The notes beneath the pieces are model-generated. The model saw nothing but the letters and a program-made list of their open reading frames with translations, was not told where the DNA came from and did not search any database. Position numbers and translations under genes: made by a program. From Mesorhizobium sp. L-2-11 (GTDB lineage: Bacteria; Pseudomonadota; Alphaproteobacteria; Rhizobiales; Rhizobiaceae), in the NCBI RefSeq assembly GCF_016756595.1, contig NZ_AP023257.1, forward strand, positions 3,426,001-3,490,000: a stretch of DNA of 64,000 nucleotides, in the 5' to 3' direction. This document shows, in pieces, positions 52,184 through 60,912 of the stretch. Position 1 is the stretch's first letter. Each line of letters starts with the position of its first letter.

Positions 52184-52287
52184 GCTAACGACCGTATTCC
52201 GCCAGTTCGGTCGCATTGCCCGGTGACGATGCCGCTGGTATTGTGAGCTCGGCGGCCTAGGTCTTTTGGCGGCCGGGGGAGCGGGTC

Positions 52288-53298
52288 ATGGATGAGCGGG
52301 ATGCCGCTGCCGAACTCCAGAAAATGGTCAATGGCTTCCAGGTGTCTCAGGCGATATGCGTCGCCGCCACGTTGGGCATCGCAGACCATCTCAAGGACGG
52401 GAAACGCACCAGCGGCGAACTTGCCGCGTTGACCAACACCCATCCGCAGGCGCTTTACCGGCTGCTGCGCGCGCTTGCGTCGGTCGGCGTGTTCCATGAA
52501 GCGGAAGACCGGTCCTTCTCGCTGACCCCGGTTGGCAGTGCGTTGCGATCCGATGTTCAGCATTCGGTCGCGCCATGGGCGATACTGGCCGGGCGGCCCT
52601 ATTTCCGTCAGGCATGGAGCGATCTGCTGCACAGTGTCAGCACAGGCGAAAACGCCTTTCGCCACGCTTATGGCAAGGGCGTTTGGGAATACCGGGCGGG
52701 GCATCCGGAAGAGTCCGTCATTTTCGACCGGGCGATGACGGCGATGTCGCGTGGCGTCGCCGCCGCGGTGCTCGCGGCCTATGACTTTCGGCGGTTCTCT
52801 GCCGTTATGGATGTCGGCGGCGGGCAGGGCGCGCTGCTTGCCGAAATCCTCCGCCGCAATCCCGGCCAGCGCGGCATTCTATTCGATCAGCCACAGGTCG
52901 TGGCGAAGGCCGGCCCGGTCTTTGACGCCGCGGGTGTGGCAGATCGCTGCGACATTGTCGCCGGCGATTTCTTCGTCTCGGTGCCCGAGGGCGCCGATGC
53001 GATTGTGCTTAAATGGATCCTGCATGACTGGGACGACGACACAAACATCCGGATCCTGAAAACCTGCCGCCGGGCGATTCGCCCAGAAGGCAAGCTGCTG
53101 GTGATCGAGAGCATTCTGGCGCCGTCCAATGAAGGCGCCGCCGCAAAATTCGGCGATCTGAACATGCTGGTCATGCCGGGCGGGCAGGAGCGCACGGCGG
53201 AAGAATTCAGGTTGCTGCTGGCGGCGTCGGATTTTCGGGTCGCGAGTATCGTTGAAGCCGGACCTCGCATCAGCATCATCGAGGCCGAACCGGTCTGA
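52288..53298 (+). CDS. SAM-dependent O-methyltransferase
   Basis: 336 residues. N-terminal dimerisation/winged-helix part (ATLGIADHLKDGKRTSGELA, ALYRLLRALASVGVF) and a Rossmann methyltransferase (VMDVGGGQGALLAEILRRNP; DAIVLKWILHDWDDDTNIRI). The HDW motif with the following acidic pair is that of small-molecule O-methyltransferases (hydroxyneurosporene/acetylserotonin type). Substrate unknown. It stands alone between dnaE and the channel gene. Confidence 0.88.
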   Translation: MDERDAAAELQKMVNGFQVSQAICVAATLGIADHLKDGKRTSGELAALTNTHPQALYRLLRALASVGVFHEAEDRSFSLTPVGSALRSDVQHSVAPWAILAGRPYFRQAWSDLLHSVSTGENAFRHAYGKGVWEYRAGHPEESVIFDRAMTAMSRGVAAAVLAAYDFRRFSAVMDVGGGQGALLAEILRRNPGQRGILFDQPQVVAKAGPVFDAAGVADRCDIVAGDFFVSVPEGADAIVLKWILHDWDDDTNIRILKTCRRAIRPEGKLLVIESILAPSNEGAAAKFGDLNMLVMPGGQERTAEEFRLLLAASDFRVASIVEAGPRISIIEAEPV

Positions 53299-53396
53299 TT
53301 GCGTTCCGGGGTCTGGAACGCTCCGGATGTTCTCAAGCCACAGCGGCTTCCCTCTGCTCTGCCCACTGGACGGCTGTCGCAGCGAAGGCTATCGCA

Positions 53397-54203
53397 ATGG
53401 TCATGAAGCCGGCAGACAAGGACGGGTCGGAGTTTTCAGCCTTGGCGCGGCTGCGCGACATGTTGCGCAAGCTTTATCACGGGCGCACGCCCGCGGCCTT
53501 CAGGTTTCAGCTTGCGGCTATTATCATCGACGTTGCCATCATCGCCTTCTTCATCGCCACACCGGTGATCCAGGAATCGCCTTCGTTCCTCTGGCTCGAT
53601 TATTCTGTCGCAGCGCTTGTCGCCGCCGACATGATTGCCCGGCTGCTGGCCTCAAACGACATGCTGCGCCTGATGAAACAGCCGACGTCGTGGGTCGACG
53701 CCTTCATCCTGCTGACGCTGCTGATGCCTTCGGCGCTGGCCAATCTGGGTTTCCTGCGCATATTGCGGCTGTGGTCGCTGTCGCGCAGCGGCGCGCTGTG
53801 GCGGTTTTTCGAGATGCGCGGCCTCAAAAAATGGCGCGAGGCAAGCCACGCAGTCATCAATCTCCTGACATTCCTGTTTGTCGTCACCGGTTTCGTCTAC
53901 ACCTTCTTCTTCCGCACCGGGGCCGGTCTCGAAGGCTATGTCGATGCGCTGTATTTCACCGTCGCCACGGTGACCACGACCGGCTTCGGCGACATCGTCC
54001 TGCCGGGGATAGCCGGCAAGCTCACTGCCATCGTCACCATGATCATCGGCATATCGCTGTTCGTCAGGCTGGCACAGGCGCTCTTCCGTCCCAACAAGGT
54101 CTTCTTCCCGTGCCCGCAATGCGGCCTTCAGCGGCATGAAGCCGACGCCGTCCACTGCAAGGCCTGCGGGCATCTCCTCAACATACCCGACGAAGGCGAC
54201 TGA
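53397..54203 (+). CDS. Ion channel / voltage-gated-like cation channel with C-terminal zinc ribbon
   Basis: 268 residues. Four hydrophobic helices (about 45-150), then a membrane helix plus pore segment with filter TTTGFGD near 195 and a last helix AIVTMIIGISLFVRLAQALF. GFGD instead of GYGD still fits a potassium-type filter. The C-terminal tail has two CxxC pairs (CPQCGLQRHEADAVHCKACG), a zinc ribbon unusual for a channel end. ATG 53403 is an alternative start. The tail may sense redox state or zinc (inference). Confidence 0.8.
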   Translation: MVMKPADKDGSEFSALARLRDMLRKLYHGRTPAAFRFQLAAIIIDVAIIAFFIATPVIQESPSFLWLDYSVAALVAADMIARLLASNDMLRLMKQPTSWVDAFILLTLLMPSALANLGFLRILRLWSLSRSGALWRFFEMRGLKKWREASHAVINLLTFLFVVTGFVYTFFFRTGAGLEGYVDALYFTVATVTTTGFGDIVLPGIAGKLTAIVTMIIGISLFVRLAQALFRPNKVFFPCPQCGLQRHEADAVHCKACGHLLNIPDEGD

Positions 54204-54378
54204 AATGCCAGGCGAGAGCGCGGTTTTGCGAATCCAAAACTGCATTCTAGTGGTTAAGAACGTAAGCGCGGCCACATCGCGAGCGCCTCCTTCTTCGTAT
54301 CGGAAGAAATGTCTGACGCCATCTTGCCGCAAATGTTATCTCTAGCGATCCGTCCTCGATCGAAGAAGGATCGCATCA

Positions 54379-55284
54379 ATGGACGATTGGAGAATCGGGA
54401 ATATCTGGGTAACCAGAATTCTGGAGATGTGCGACCCTCTGGTGACGCCGTCGGAATGGTTCCCCGACTGCACCGAGGAAGCACTCGAACCGCATCTTCA
54501 TTGGCTCACGCCCCGATTGATATCGCCGGCAACCGGCCGGCTTATTCTTCCCATCCAGAGTTTTCTGGTTCGTACCGGCCACCACATCATTCTGGTCGAC
54601 AGTTGCGTCGGCAACGGCAAGACGTGCGCATACTTCCCGCATTGGCATCGCCGCAATGACGGCACCTTTTTGGCGCGCCTGGCGAATGCGGGTGTTGCTC
54701 CCGAGCAGATCGACTACGTGCTGTGCACCCATCTTCATATCGACCATTGCGGCTGGAACACACGATTGGTGGACGGGCGTTGGATACCGACATTCCCGAA
54801 CGCCCGCTACATCATGGCGCGGCGCGAGTTCGAGGCCGCACAGGCCGCCTCCGGCGACGCCGACGAACGGACCTATGAGGACAATGTGCTGCCAATCGTC
54901 GAGGCTGGTCGGGCTGTGTTTGTCGATATGGATTATGAACTCGATGGCGAAGTGTGGCTGGAGCCGACGCCGGGCCACACCCCGGGGCACGTAGCCATCG
55001 GCCTGAGATCCCGAGGCGTAGCAGTGTTTTCCGGCGATCTCATGCATTGGCCGATGCAATGCATATACCCCGACTGGAGCTTTCGGTACGACACGGACCC
55101 TGACCAGGCACGCCGGACGCGGTGGGCATTCCTGGAGGCTTGCTCGGACAATGGACGTATCGTCATCACATCGCATTTTCCCTTGCCGTCGGTGGGAACT
55201 ATCTCGCGACGCCAGTCATCATTCTGGCTAGAGCGGGATGAGATTTATGGGAGTCGTGGGATTCCCAAATCAGCGATGATCTGA
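54379..55284 (+). CDS. Metallo-beta-lactamase-fold hydrolase, C-terminus replaced by IS sequence
   Basis: 301 residues with AAGAAGGA upstream. Metal site H118-x-H120-x-D122-H123, a later His in PTPGHTPGHVAIG, and the bridging Asp in VFSGDLMHWPMQ make a complete MBL centre. The layout (FLVRTGHHIILVDSCVGNGK, THLHIDHCGWNTRLVDG) is that of the lactonase/SoxH-like group; substrate unknown. The IS630 element enters after codon 284 (CTA). The last 17 residues come from the IS. Without the IS the frame would read Leu then EDHQPP and stop, a 290-residue protein. The core is intact, so activity may remain. Confidence 0.85.
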   Translation: MDDWRIGNIWVTRILEMCDPLVTPSEWFPDCTEEALEPHLHWLTPRLISPATGRLILPIQSFLVRTGHHIILVDSCVGNGKTCAYFPHWHRRNDGTFLARLANAGVAPEQIDYVLCTHLHIDHCGWNTRLVDGRWIPTFPNARYIMARREFEAAQAASGDADERTYEDNVLPIVEAGRAVFVDMDYELDGEVWLEPTPGHTPGHVAIGLRSRGVAVFSGDLMHWPMQCIYPDWSFRYDTDPDQARRTRWAFLEACSDNGRIVITSHFPLPSVGTISRRQSSFWLERDEIYGSRGIPKSAMI

Positions 55285-56275
55285 TTCAACCTTGCTGCTG
55301 GGCAGGAGGCCAGCATTGATGGTTGGATATTCAATGGACCTGCGCGAACGGGTTGTTGCGGCGGTCAAGGTTGAAGGGCTTTCGCGGCGCGCGGCGGCTG
55401 CTCGATTTGGCGTCAGCTACAGCGCGGCGATCGAGTGGCTGAAGCGGGTGGAACAGACGGGGAGCGTGGCGCCCCGCCAAGTGGGCGGCTACAAGCCGAA
55501 GAAGATATCGGGAGCGTGGCGCGACTGGCTTGTCGAGCGCTGCCGGGAGAAGGACTTCACCTTGCGCGGGCTTGTGGCCGAACTTGGCGAGCGTGGCCTG
55601 AAGGTTGACTACCGCTCGGTGTGGGAGTTCGTGCACGCCGAGAAGCTGTCTCACAAAAAAAGACGCTGATCGCCGCCGAGCAAGATCGTCCCGATGTTGC
55701 GCGCCGACGGAGGCAATGGGTTCTGTATCAGGACCGGATCGACCCCGCCCGCCTGGTGTTCATCGACGAGACCTGGACCAAGACCAACATGGCCCCGCTC
55801 AGGGGTTGGGCACCGGTCGGACAGCGGATCAAGGCCAAAGTTCCCAATGGCCACTGGAAGACAATGACCTTTCTGGCTGCGCTGCGTCATGATCGCGTCG
55901 AAGCGCCCTGGCTCATCGACGGGCCGATCAACGGCGAGAGGTTCCTCCTCTATGTCGAGAAGGTTCTCGTGCCCACTCTCCAGCCGGGCGACATCGTTGT
56001 GATGGACAATCTCGGCAGCCACAAAGGCAAGGCCGTGCGTCGCGCCATCCGAAAGGCCGGCGCGAGGCTCTTCTTCCTGCCGAAATACTCGCCTGACCTC
56101 AATCCGATCGAACAGCTCTTCGCCAAGCTCAAGCACTGGCTGCGAAAGGCCGCAAAGCGCACCGTTGAAACGGTCTGCAACGCCATCGGCCAGATTCTCA
56201 ACCGCGTCACACCGCTCGAGTGCTCAAATTACTTCGCAAACTCAGGCTATGACCGCAGGTAATCTCATCCCGCTC
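55231..56275 (+). mobile_element. IS630-family insertion sequence, complete
   Basis: 1045 bp with inverted ends GAGCGGGATGAGATT / AATCTCATCCCGCTC, flanked on both sides by TA (55229-55230 and 56276-56277), the target duplication expected of IS630/Tc1. It contains overlapping orfA and orfB joined by a frameshift site. Inserted in the last codons of the MBL-fold gene and in the same direction. Confidence 0.93.
55319..56262 (+). CDS. IS630 transposase, orfA/orfB with -1 frameshift
   Basis: OrfA (ATG 55319 to TGA 55669) holds the helix-turn-helix part ([20 protein letters not shown]). The orfB frame is open from 55621 and carries the DDE core: D in [11 protein letters not shown] in [13 protein letters not shown] in [16 protein letters not shown]. 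The frames overlap at a run of seven A (55655-55661); a -1 slip there fuses EKLSHKK to TLIAAEQ and gives about 314 residues, the normal size for the family. Programmed frameshifting is known in IS630 relatives; here it is inferred from the slippery run. Confidence 0.85.
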
Positions 56276-56289
56276 TAGAGGATCATCAG

Positions 56290-56725
56290 CCGCCGTAATC
56301 GCCCAGGACGCCGACCACGCGAACCCCAATGGCGGGGCGATCGCGCTCGGCATGTCCGGCGTCAACGGCTCCGGCACCGTCGAGATCATGCGGCAACCGG
56401 CAAATCGAGACCTGCGTGTGGCGCTGGCAGGAGCGCTTCGCCACTGAAGGCTTCGAGGGCTGTTGCGCAACAAGACCCGGCCCTCGCGCATTCCGCCTCT
56501 CGGACCCGAGGTGGCCGAGCGCGTGGTGGCGCTGACGCTTGCCGATCCGCCGGGCGAGACGACGCACTGGACCGTCGCCATGATGGCGCAAGCGGCTGGC
56601 ATCATCAGCGCAAGCGCTGGCGTCGCATCTGGAAGGCGCACGGGCTGCAGCCCAACCTCCGGCGCCAGTTCAAGCCCTCCAACGATCCCCAGTTCGTCAA
56701 CAAGCAGCGCATCCCCGACAGATGA
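56290..56725 (+). pseudogene. Decayed second IS630-family transposase
   Basis: Pieces of a different IS630-type transposase in alternating frames: NGSGTVEIMRQ, then IETCVWRWQERFATEGFEG, then NKTRPSRIPPLGPEVAERVV and DPPGETTHWTVAMMAQAAGI. After that, broken pieces of the region up to the first catalytic Asp. There are at least three frameshifts and no catalytic core. It starts 13-14 bases after the right end of the intact IS630. 56726-56827 shows nothing further. Confidence 0.7.
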
Positions 56726-56827
56726 TTGCCGCCGTCAAACGCGGGCACCAAGCGTTAGATTCCATCCACTAGCGCTTTGCTTCAACGCATTTTGTCGGAC
56801 GCCAAACGAAGACGTTTGGCTGCAATG

Positions 56828-57703
56828 CTAAGACGCTGCCACTTCCGCTGGTTTGGTCGCTTTTTTCTGCAGATTGAGCAGGTTGCCCAGCAGGATCAGC
56901 AAGGCGCCGCCGGCGGTGAAGGCGTCGATCTGCTCCTGATACAGCAGCCAGCCGATCAGCGCCGACAGCGGCACCCGCAAAAAGTCCATCGGCGAGATGA
57001 CGGTGGCGTCGGCATAGGCGAGTGCACGGGCCATGCAGAAATGCGACGACATGCCGGTGAAGGCGATCAGCAGGATCCACGGCCACAGTTCGAGCGGCGG
57101 GTTGCGCCATTCGTAGAGTGCCGGGATAAGGCCGAGCACCGACTGGATGACCAGCATCCAGAAGATGATGGACACGACGCTGTCCGTCCGCGTCAGCGAT
57201 TTGACCAAAACCACGGATATACCGAAGCAGACCGCGGCACCCAGCACGACAACATGTCCCGGATCGACGGAGCCGATGCCTGGACGGACGATGATCAGCA
57301 CCCCGATCAGCCCGAGCACGATCGCTGCAAGTCTTGGCCGGCTTAGTCTTTCACCAAGAAAGCCGACCGCCAGAATGGCCGTCCAAATCGGCGTCGTGAA
57401 TTCGATGGAGATCAGCACGGCCAGCGGGATCAGCGTCAAGGCGTAGAGCCAAGCCGCCTGGCCGATAAAATGGACGACGTTGCGGGCGATGTGGGCGGTG
57501 GGGCGATTGCTGCGCATCGCCGCAAAACCGCCTGACATCATCACCAGCGGCAGGAGGATGAACAGGCCGATCACCGAGCGCAGTTCCAGCACCTGGAAGA
57601 CGTTGAGCTCGGCGGTCGTGGCGCGGCCGGCGACCGACATCGTCAGAAACGATGCGATCGACAGCGCCATCCAGAACGCGGCCTTGGGGAGCGAAGGTGC
57701 CAT
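56828..57703 (-). CDS. EamA-family (DMT) transporter
   Basis: 291 residues from ATG 57703 (a start at 57754 would add 17). About ten membrane helices in two repeats, with EamA features such as FTTPIWTAILAVGFLGERLS and SPMDFLRVPLSALIGWLLYQ. Drug/metabolite exporters of the inner membrane; substrate unknown. Convergent with the decayed transposase and divergent from the next gene. Confidence 0.85.
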   Translation of the reverse strand: MAPSLPKAAFWMALSIASFLTMSVAGRATTAELNVFQVLELRSVIGLFILLPLVMMSGGFAAMRSNRPTAHIARNVVHFIGQAAWLYALTLIPLAVLISIEFTTPIWTAILAVGFLGERLSRPRLAAIVLGLIGVLIIVRPGIGSVDPGHVVVLGAAVCFGISVVLVKSLTRTDSVVSIIFWMLVIQSVLGLIPALYEWRNPPLELWPWILLIAFTGMSSHFCMARALAYADATVISPMDFLRVPLSALIGWLLYQEQIDAFTAGGALLILLGNLLNLQKKATKPAEVAAS

Positions 57704-57858
57704 GCGCGCTATGTCGCAAGCCTGGACTTTCACCGCAACCGCTAGTCGACGCATTCGGCTGGGCCAGAAGCGACTTGTAGCAAAACGGTCATGTTGAAGG
57801 CGGAACCTGCCGTCACGGCGAGCGTTGGTCCAACAGCCAGTTCAAGGGGAGAGATCCA

Positions 57859-58365
57859 ATGAAATCATGCGCACGATTTGCACTTGCCGGCTGCCTGATG
57901 GCTGCGGCCGGCGCGGCTCATGCCGACGAGGCCGAATTTCTCCGCTCGTTCGAGGGGAATTTTGCCGGCAAGGGCACTGTCAAGGTAACCACCGATGCGC
58001 CGACGATGAACGTCTCCTGCCGCTTCGATTCCGACGCGACATCGAGTTCCTTGTCGCTGGACGGCACCTGCCGCGGTCTCGTCGTGGTGACGCGCGCCAT
58101 CAGTGCCGATCTGAAATCCAGCGGGACGAAGTACACCGGCACCTATGTCGGATCCCGCACCGGGCCGGCGCAGCTCAGCGGCAAGCGCTCGGGCAATGCG
58201 ATCAATCTCGGCATCCGCTGGGCCAAGGAGGTCAACGGCGATCGCACCGCGCAGATGACCGTCGAGAAGAACGGCGAGGACGGCATGCGGCTGACCGTTA
58301 TCGACGTCGACCCGAAAACCGGCGAGCGCGTGATGACCAGCCGCATCGATTTGCGGCGCATCTGA
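57859..58365 (+). CDS. Exported protein of unknown function
   Basis: 168 residues with AAGGGGAGA upstream. Signal peptide 1-22 ending AHA. The mature part is beta-rich: FEGNFAGKGTVKVTT, NVSCRFDSDATSSSLSLDGT and YTGTYVGSRTGPAQLSGKRS. It resembles a family of periplasmic proteins widespread in rhizobia without known function. It has two Cys that could form a disulfide. Confidence 0.7.
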   Translation: MKSCARFALAGCLMAAAGAAHADEAEFLRSFEGNFAGKGTVKVTTDAPTMNVSCRFDSDATSSSLSLDGTCRGLVVVTRAISADLKSSGTKYTGTYVGSRTGPAQLSGKRSGNAINLGIRWAKEVNGDRTAQMTVEKNGEDGMRLTVIDVDPKTGERVMTSRIDLRRI

Positions 58366-58560
58366 TCTTCTCGTTCGACCATGTTTTTTCCGAACCGAAG
58401 TCAGCGAAGCCCATAGGGCGGCGCATCTCCGGTCCGCTAGCGCTGACCTATGGGGTACCGCTTACCCGTTCAGCAGGATGCCCTTCAAAGCGACCGGAGA
58501 AATAAAGCTCGTTCTGCCACAAGTCTGCCTCGACGCTGGCAGTGGCACTGCATGACTCGT

Positions 58561-58584
58561 GCGAATTTCCCGATCAAAGCGACA
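58561..58584. repeat. 24-bp direct repeat, left copy
   Basis: GCGAATTTCCCGATCAAAGC then GACA. The right copy at 60913-60936 differs at two positions and has the same orientation. The pair brackets the TA remnant, the WYL remnant and the second EamA gene. The rest of 58366-58603 shows no gene, only a partial ACCATGTTTTTTCCGAA palindrome arm near 58379. Confidence 0.6.
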
Positions 58585-58603
58585 AAATAACCGGCAATGC
58601 CGA

Positions 58604-58885
58604 TCAGGTAGCCTCTAGAACGCGCAGTTCAACATGCAGTCCGGCCGCGACCACCATATTGACGAGGGTATCGAGGGCGAACAGGTTGATCTTACCGCGC
58701 AGGAGGTCGGATACGCGGGGCTGCGTCACGCCGAGCTGGCGCGCGGCTTCGACCTGCGTCCAGCCCTTTGCCCTTATATGCTGTTCCAGCGCCATCATCA
58801 GTGTGGAGCGGAGCTTCATGTTCTCTGCTTCGGCGGGGGTGTCTTCGATGGCGTCCCACACACTTGCAAAAGTCTCGTTGCTCAT
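58604..58885 (-). CDS. HigA-like antitoxin (XRE-type, orphan)
   Basis: 93 residues. Helix-turn-helix WTQVEAARQLGVTQPRVSDL then LRGKINLFALDTLVNMV. This is the antitoxin group paired with RelE/HigB-type toxins (toxin gene first). Its ATG overlaps the toxin remnant's stop by 1 base (TAATG), so translation is coupled to a dead toxin frame. Probably still binds the palindrome at 59205-59238. Confidence 0.8.
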   Translation of the reverse strand: MSNETFASVWDAIEDTPAEAENMKLRSTLMMALEQHIRAKGWTQVEAARQLGVTQPRVSDLLRGKINLFALDTLVNMVVAAGLHVELRVLEAT

Positions 58886-59204
58886 TAGCCCAACTCCTTC
58901 ATCAGATCGCCGTAGCGTTTCGCCGCCAGATCCAGATCCATTTTGCGGGTCTTCGGCGTTTTCTTCTGAAAGCAATGCAGCACGTAGACCGCATCGGCGA
59001 ATTTGGCGACGTAGATCAGCCGGAACGCGCCGGCGTCGTCCCGAATCCTGATTTCCTGCACACCCTTCCCGATTGTCGCCATTGGCTTCCAGTCGGTTGG
59101 AGGTTGCTCGTTCTGTACCTTGTCGAGCTGGCTTCGCGCCGTGCCAAGTTCGGGAAAGCGCGCAGATCATTGAGGGCGCTACCCCGGAACTTGAGCATTT
59201 TCAT
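58885..59204 (-). pseudogene. HigB/RelE-like toxin, inactivated by a frameshift
   Basis: The first part from ATG 59204 reads MKMLKFRGSALNDLRAFPNL then ARREA. The second part continues in another frame: QLDKVQNEQPPTDWKPMATI, EIRIRDDAGAFRLIYVAKFA and FQKKTPKTRKMDLDLAAKRY. Together they give the full ~105-residue HigB-type toxin (phage-derived Gp49-like). The break lies near 59146-59152, consistent with loss or gain of one or two bases. As written no complete toxin can be made. Confidence 0.75.
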
Positions 59205-59238
59205 GCGGCGACTATACAAAAATTTGTATAGTCGCCGC
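59205..59238 (-). promoter_or_regulatory. 34-bp perfect palindrome, operator/promoter of the higBA locus
   Basis: GCGGCGACTATACAAA, two bases, then its exact complement. It abuts the toxin start codon. It contains TATACA/TGTATA, which can serve as a -10 box. Antitoxins of this type repress their own operon by binding such palindromes. Confidence 0.75.
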
Positions 59239-59276
59239 AAGTCTCTTTTTCTTCGGGCTGCATCAAGGGACGCTTG

Positions 59277-59933
59277 TCACCTTGCCGCACCCAAATCTGG
59301 GTGCAGATAGCGCAAAAGTCCGGACTTCTGCGAACGTTTCGCCATCCACTCGGCCATCATAGGGCTGCTATCGGCGGCATACCGCTCTTCGAGCACTTCG
59401 GATTGCACGATGCGATCTGCCCGGAAATAGCGATAAACCCCGCGAAGCTCGCACCATGCGGCGATCAACGTGACATCGACATAATAGACCGTAGCTATGG
59501 CCAAATCGTGCGTCGCGATCGGCGCTGTTGCTCGTCGATATAGGTTGATTACGATCTTACAACATGTCCGGATGGCATTACGCACGTCAAGCAGTTCGAT
59601 CCCCACGGGCCGAACTGTATCCCCTTCCGCTTTCGGCCGCCTCCTGTAATTTCAGGTCACGAATGCGATGAACGAGGTTGGCTTCGATAGTGATGGCCTC
59701 GACTTCCTCCATCGTGAACATCAGCGGCGGCAGATCGAAGCCTTTGCGCAGCAAAATAGCCAAGCCCCGGTTCGCCCTCGATTGGGATGCGCCGCGCCTG
59801 CAAGGTCGCGATGTCGCGATAGATGGTGCGGGTCGTCACCCCCCAATTGCTGCGCCAGCGCAGCGGCGGTCGTCGGCTTCGTCTTTCCGCGCAACGCCTG
59901 GATAATATCGAAAGGTCGATCGGCGCGGCGCAC
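59277..59933 (-). pseudogene. Decayed WYL-domain (YafY-like) transcriptional regulator
   Basis: From GTG 59933 (after GGGAGGGA): RRADRPFDIIQALRGKTKPT and AAALAQQLG; one extra base in a G6 run shifts the frame, then VTTRTIYRDIATLQARRIPI. One extra base in a T run shifts it again, then GFDLPPLMFTMEEVEAITIE. After a stop, the WYL part appears as YYVDVTLIAAWCELRGVYRY and ends AEWMAKRS. The usual linker between the HTH and WYL domains (some 60-80 residues) is missing. It is divergent from an EamA exporter it may once have regulated. Confidence 0.7.
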
Positions 59934-59952
59934 GAGCGTCCCTCCCAACACC

Positions 59953-59972
59953 ACTGACAAAACGGTGTCAGT
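59953..59972. promoter_or_regulatory. Inverted-repeat operator between the WYL remnant and eamA
   Basis: ACTGACA-AAACGG-TGTCAGT, perfect 7-bp arms with a 6-base spacer, in the 72-base divergent intergenic region. YafY/DeoR-like WYL regulators often recognise ACTGACA-type inverted repeats; binding is inferred. Confidence 0.55.
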
Positions 59973-60005
59973 AGCATCGGAGTACAAAGGTCCGGATGCA
60001 AGGGG

Positions 60006-60902
60006 GTGACGATGCAAGACGATCAAGGAAAATGGCTCGGCACGCTGCTGATTATCGGCTCTTCGATCGCCTATAGCCTCTCTGGATACTTCACCCGGCT
60101 GATCACGCTCGATCTCTGGACGGTCCTGTTCTGGCGCGGAATCTTCGGCGGCCTGTTCATCGGCGCTTATGTGGCCTGGCGTTATCGGCACGACTTGTGG
60201 GGGGCGATTCGGACCATGGGGATGCCCGGCCTCTGGGTCATGGTCCTGTCGACCCTCGCCACGATCTGTTTCATCAACGCGCTGCGCCTGGCTGCGGTGG
60301 CGGACGTTATGACAATCCACGCCGCAATTCCATTCATGACGGCCATACTCGCCCTTGTCTTCGTAGGCGAGCGTGAGGACTGGACGACATGGGCGGCCAG
60401 TTTCTTCGCGCTAGTTGGCGTGACGATCATCGTAAACCCGCAAGCCTCGGGCGGCTATCTGGCGGGTTACGCCTTCGCGACAACGATGGCGCTATCCTAT
60501 GCGGCAATGATGGTCATCATCCGCAAGAATCGGCACGTTTCCATGCTCCCGGCCGCCGGCCTGTCGGCCTTTCTCTGCGCGTTTGTGGTGCTGCCATTCG
60601 CTCAGCCCATGCAGGTGACGGCCCCGACCATGCTAGACCTTGTGCTGTTCGGAACAGCTCAATTCGGCCTCGGCCTGCTTCTGATGACGGTCGGAACACG
60701 GCTGATCTCGGCAACACGCTCCGCCCTCATAGGCAGCATGGAAAATCCGCTTGCACCGTTTTGGGTCTGGCTGGCCTTCCGAGAGCTTCCCGCCTGGGCT
60801 ACATGGGTTGGCGGCAGCCTGGTCATGGGAGCGGTGATCTTTGATGTTCTGACGAAATCGAAGCGGCGACAAAAAACCGTTGAGGCCCTAGCTCAAGGCT
60901 AG
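60006..60902 (+). CDS. EamA-family (DMT) transporter, second copy
   Basis: 298 residues from GTG 60006 (ATG 60012 possible). About ten membrane helices: LGTLLIIGSSIAYSLSGYFT, AAVADVMTIHAAIPFMTAIL, TRSALIGSMENPLAPFWVWL. An inner-membrane metabolite exporter of unknown substrate. It is not closely similar in sequence to the one at 56.8 kb by eye. It shares a short divergent promoter region with the WYL remnant. The 24-bp direct repeat follows 10 bases after its stop. Confidence 0.85.
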   Translation: MTMQDDQGKWLGTLLIIGSSIAYSLSGYFTRLITLDLWTVLFWRGIFGGLFIGAYVAWRYRHDLWGAIRTMGMPGLWVMVLSTLATICFINALRLAAVADVMTIHAAIPFMTAILALVFVGEREDWTTWAASFFALVGVTIIVNPQASGGYLAGYAFATTMALSYAAMMVIIRKNRHVSMLPAAGLSAFLCAFVVLPFAQPMQVTAPTMLDLVLFGTAQFGLGLLLMTVGTRLISATRSALIGSMENPLAPFWVWLAFRELPAWATWVGGSLVMGAVIFDVLTKSKRRQKTVEALAQG

Positions 60903-60912
60903 GGCCATTGTC

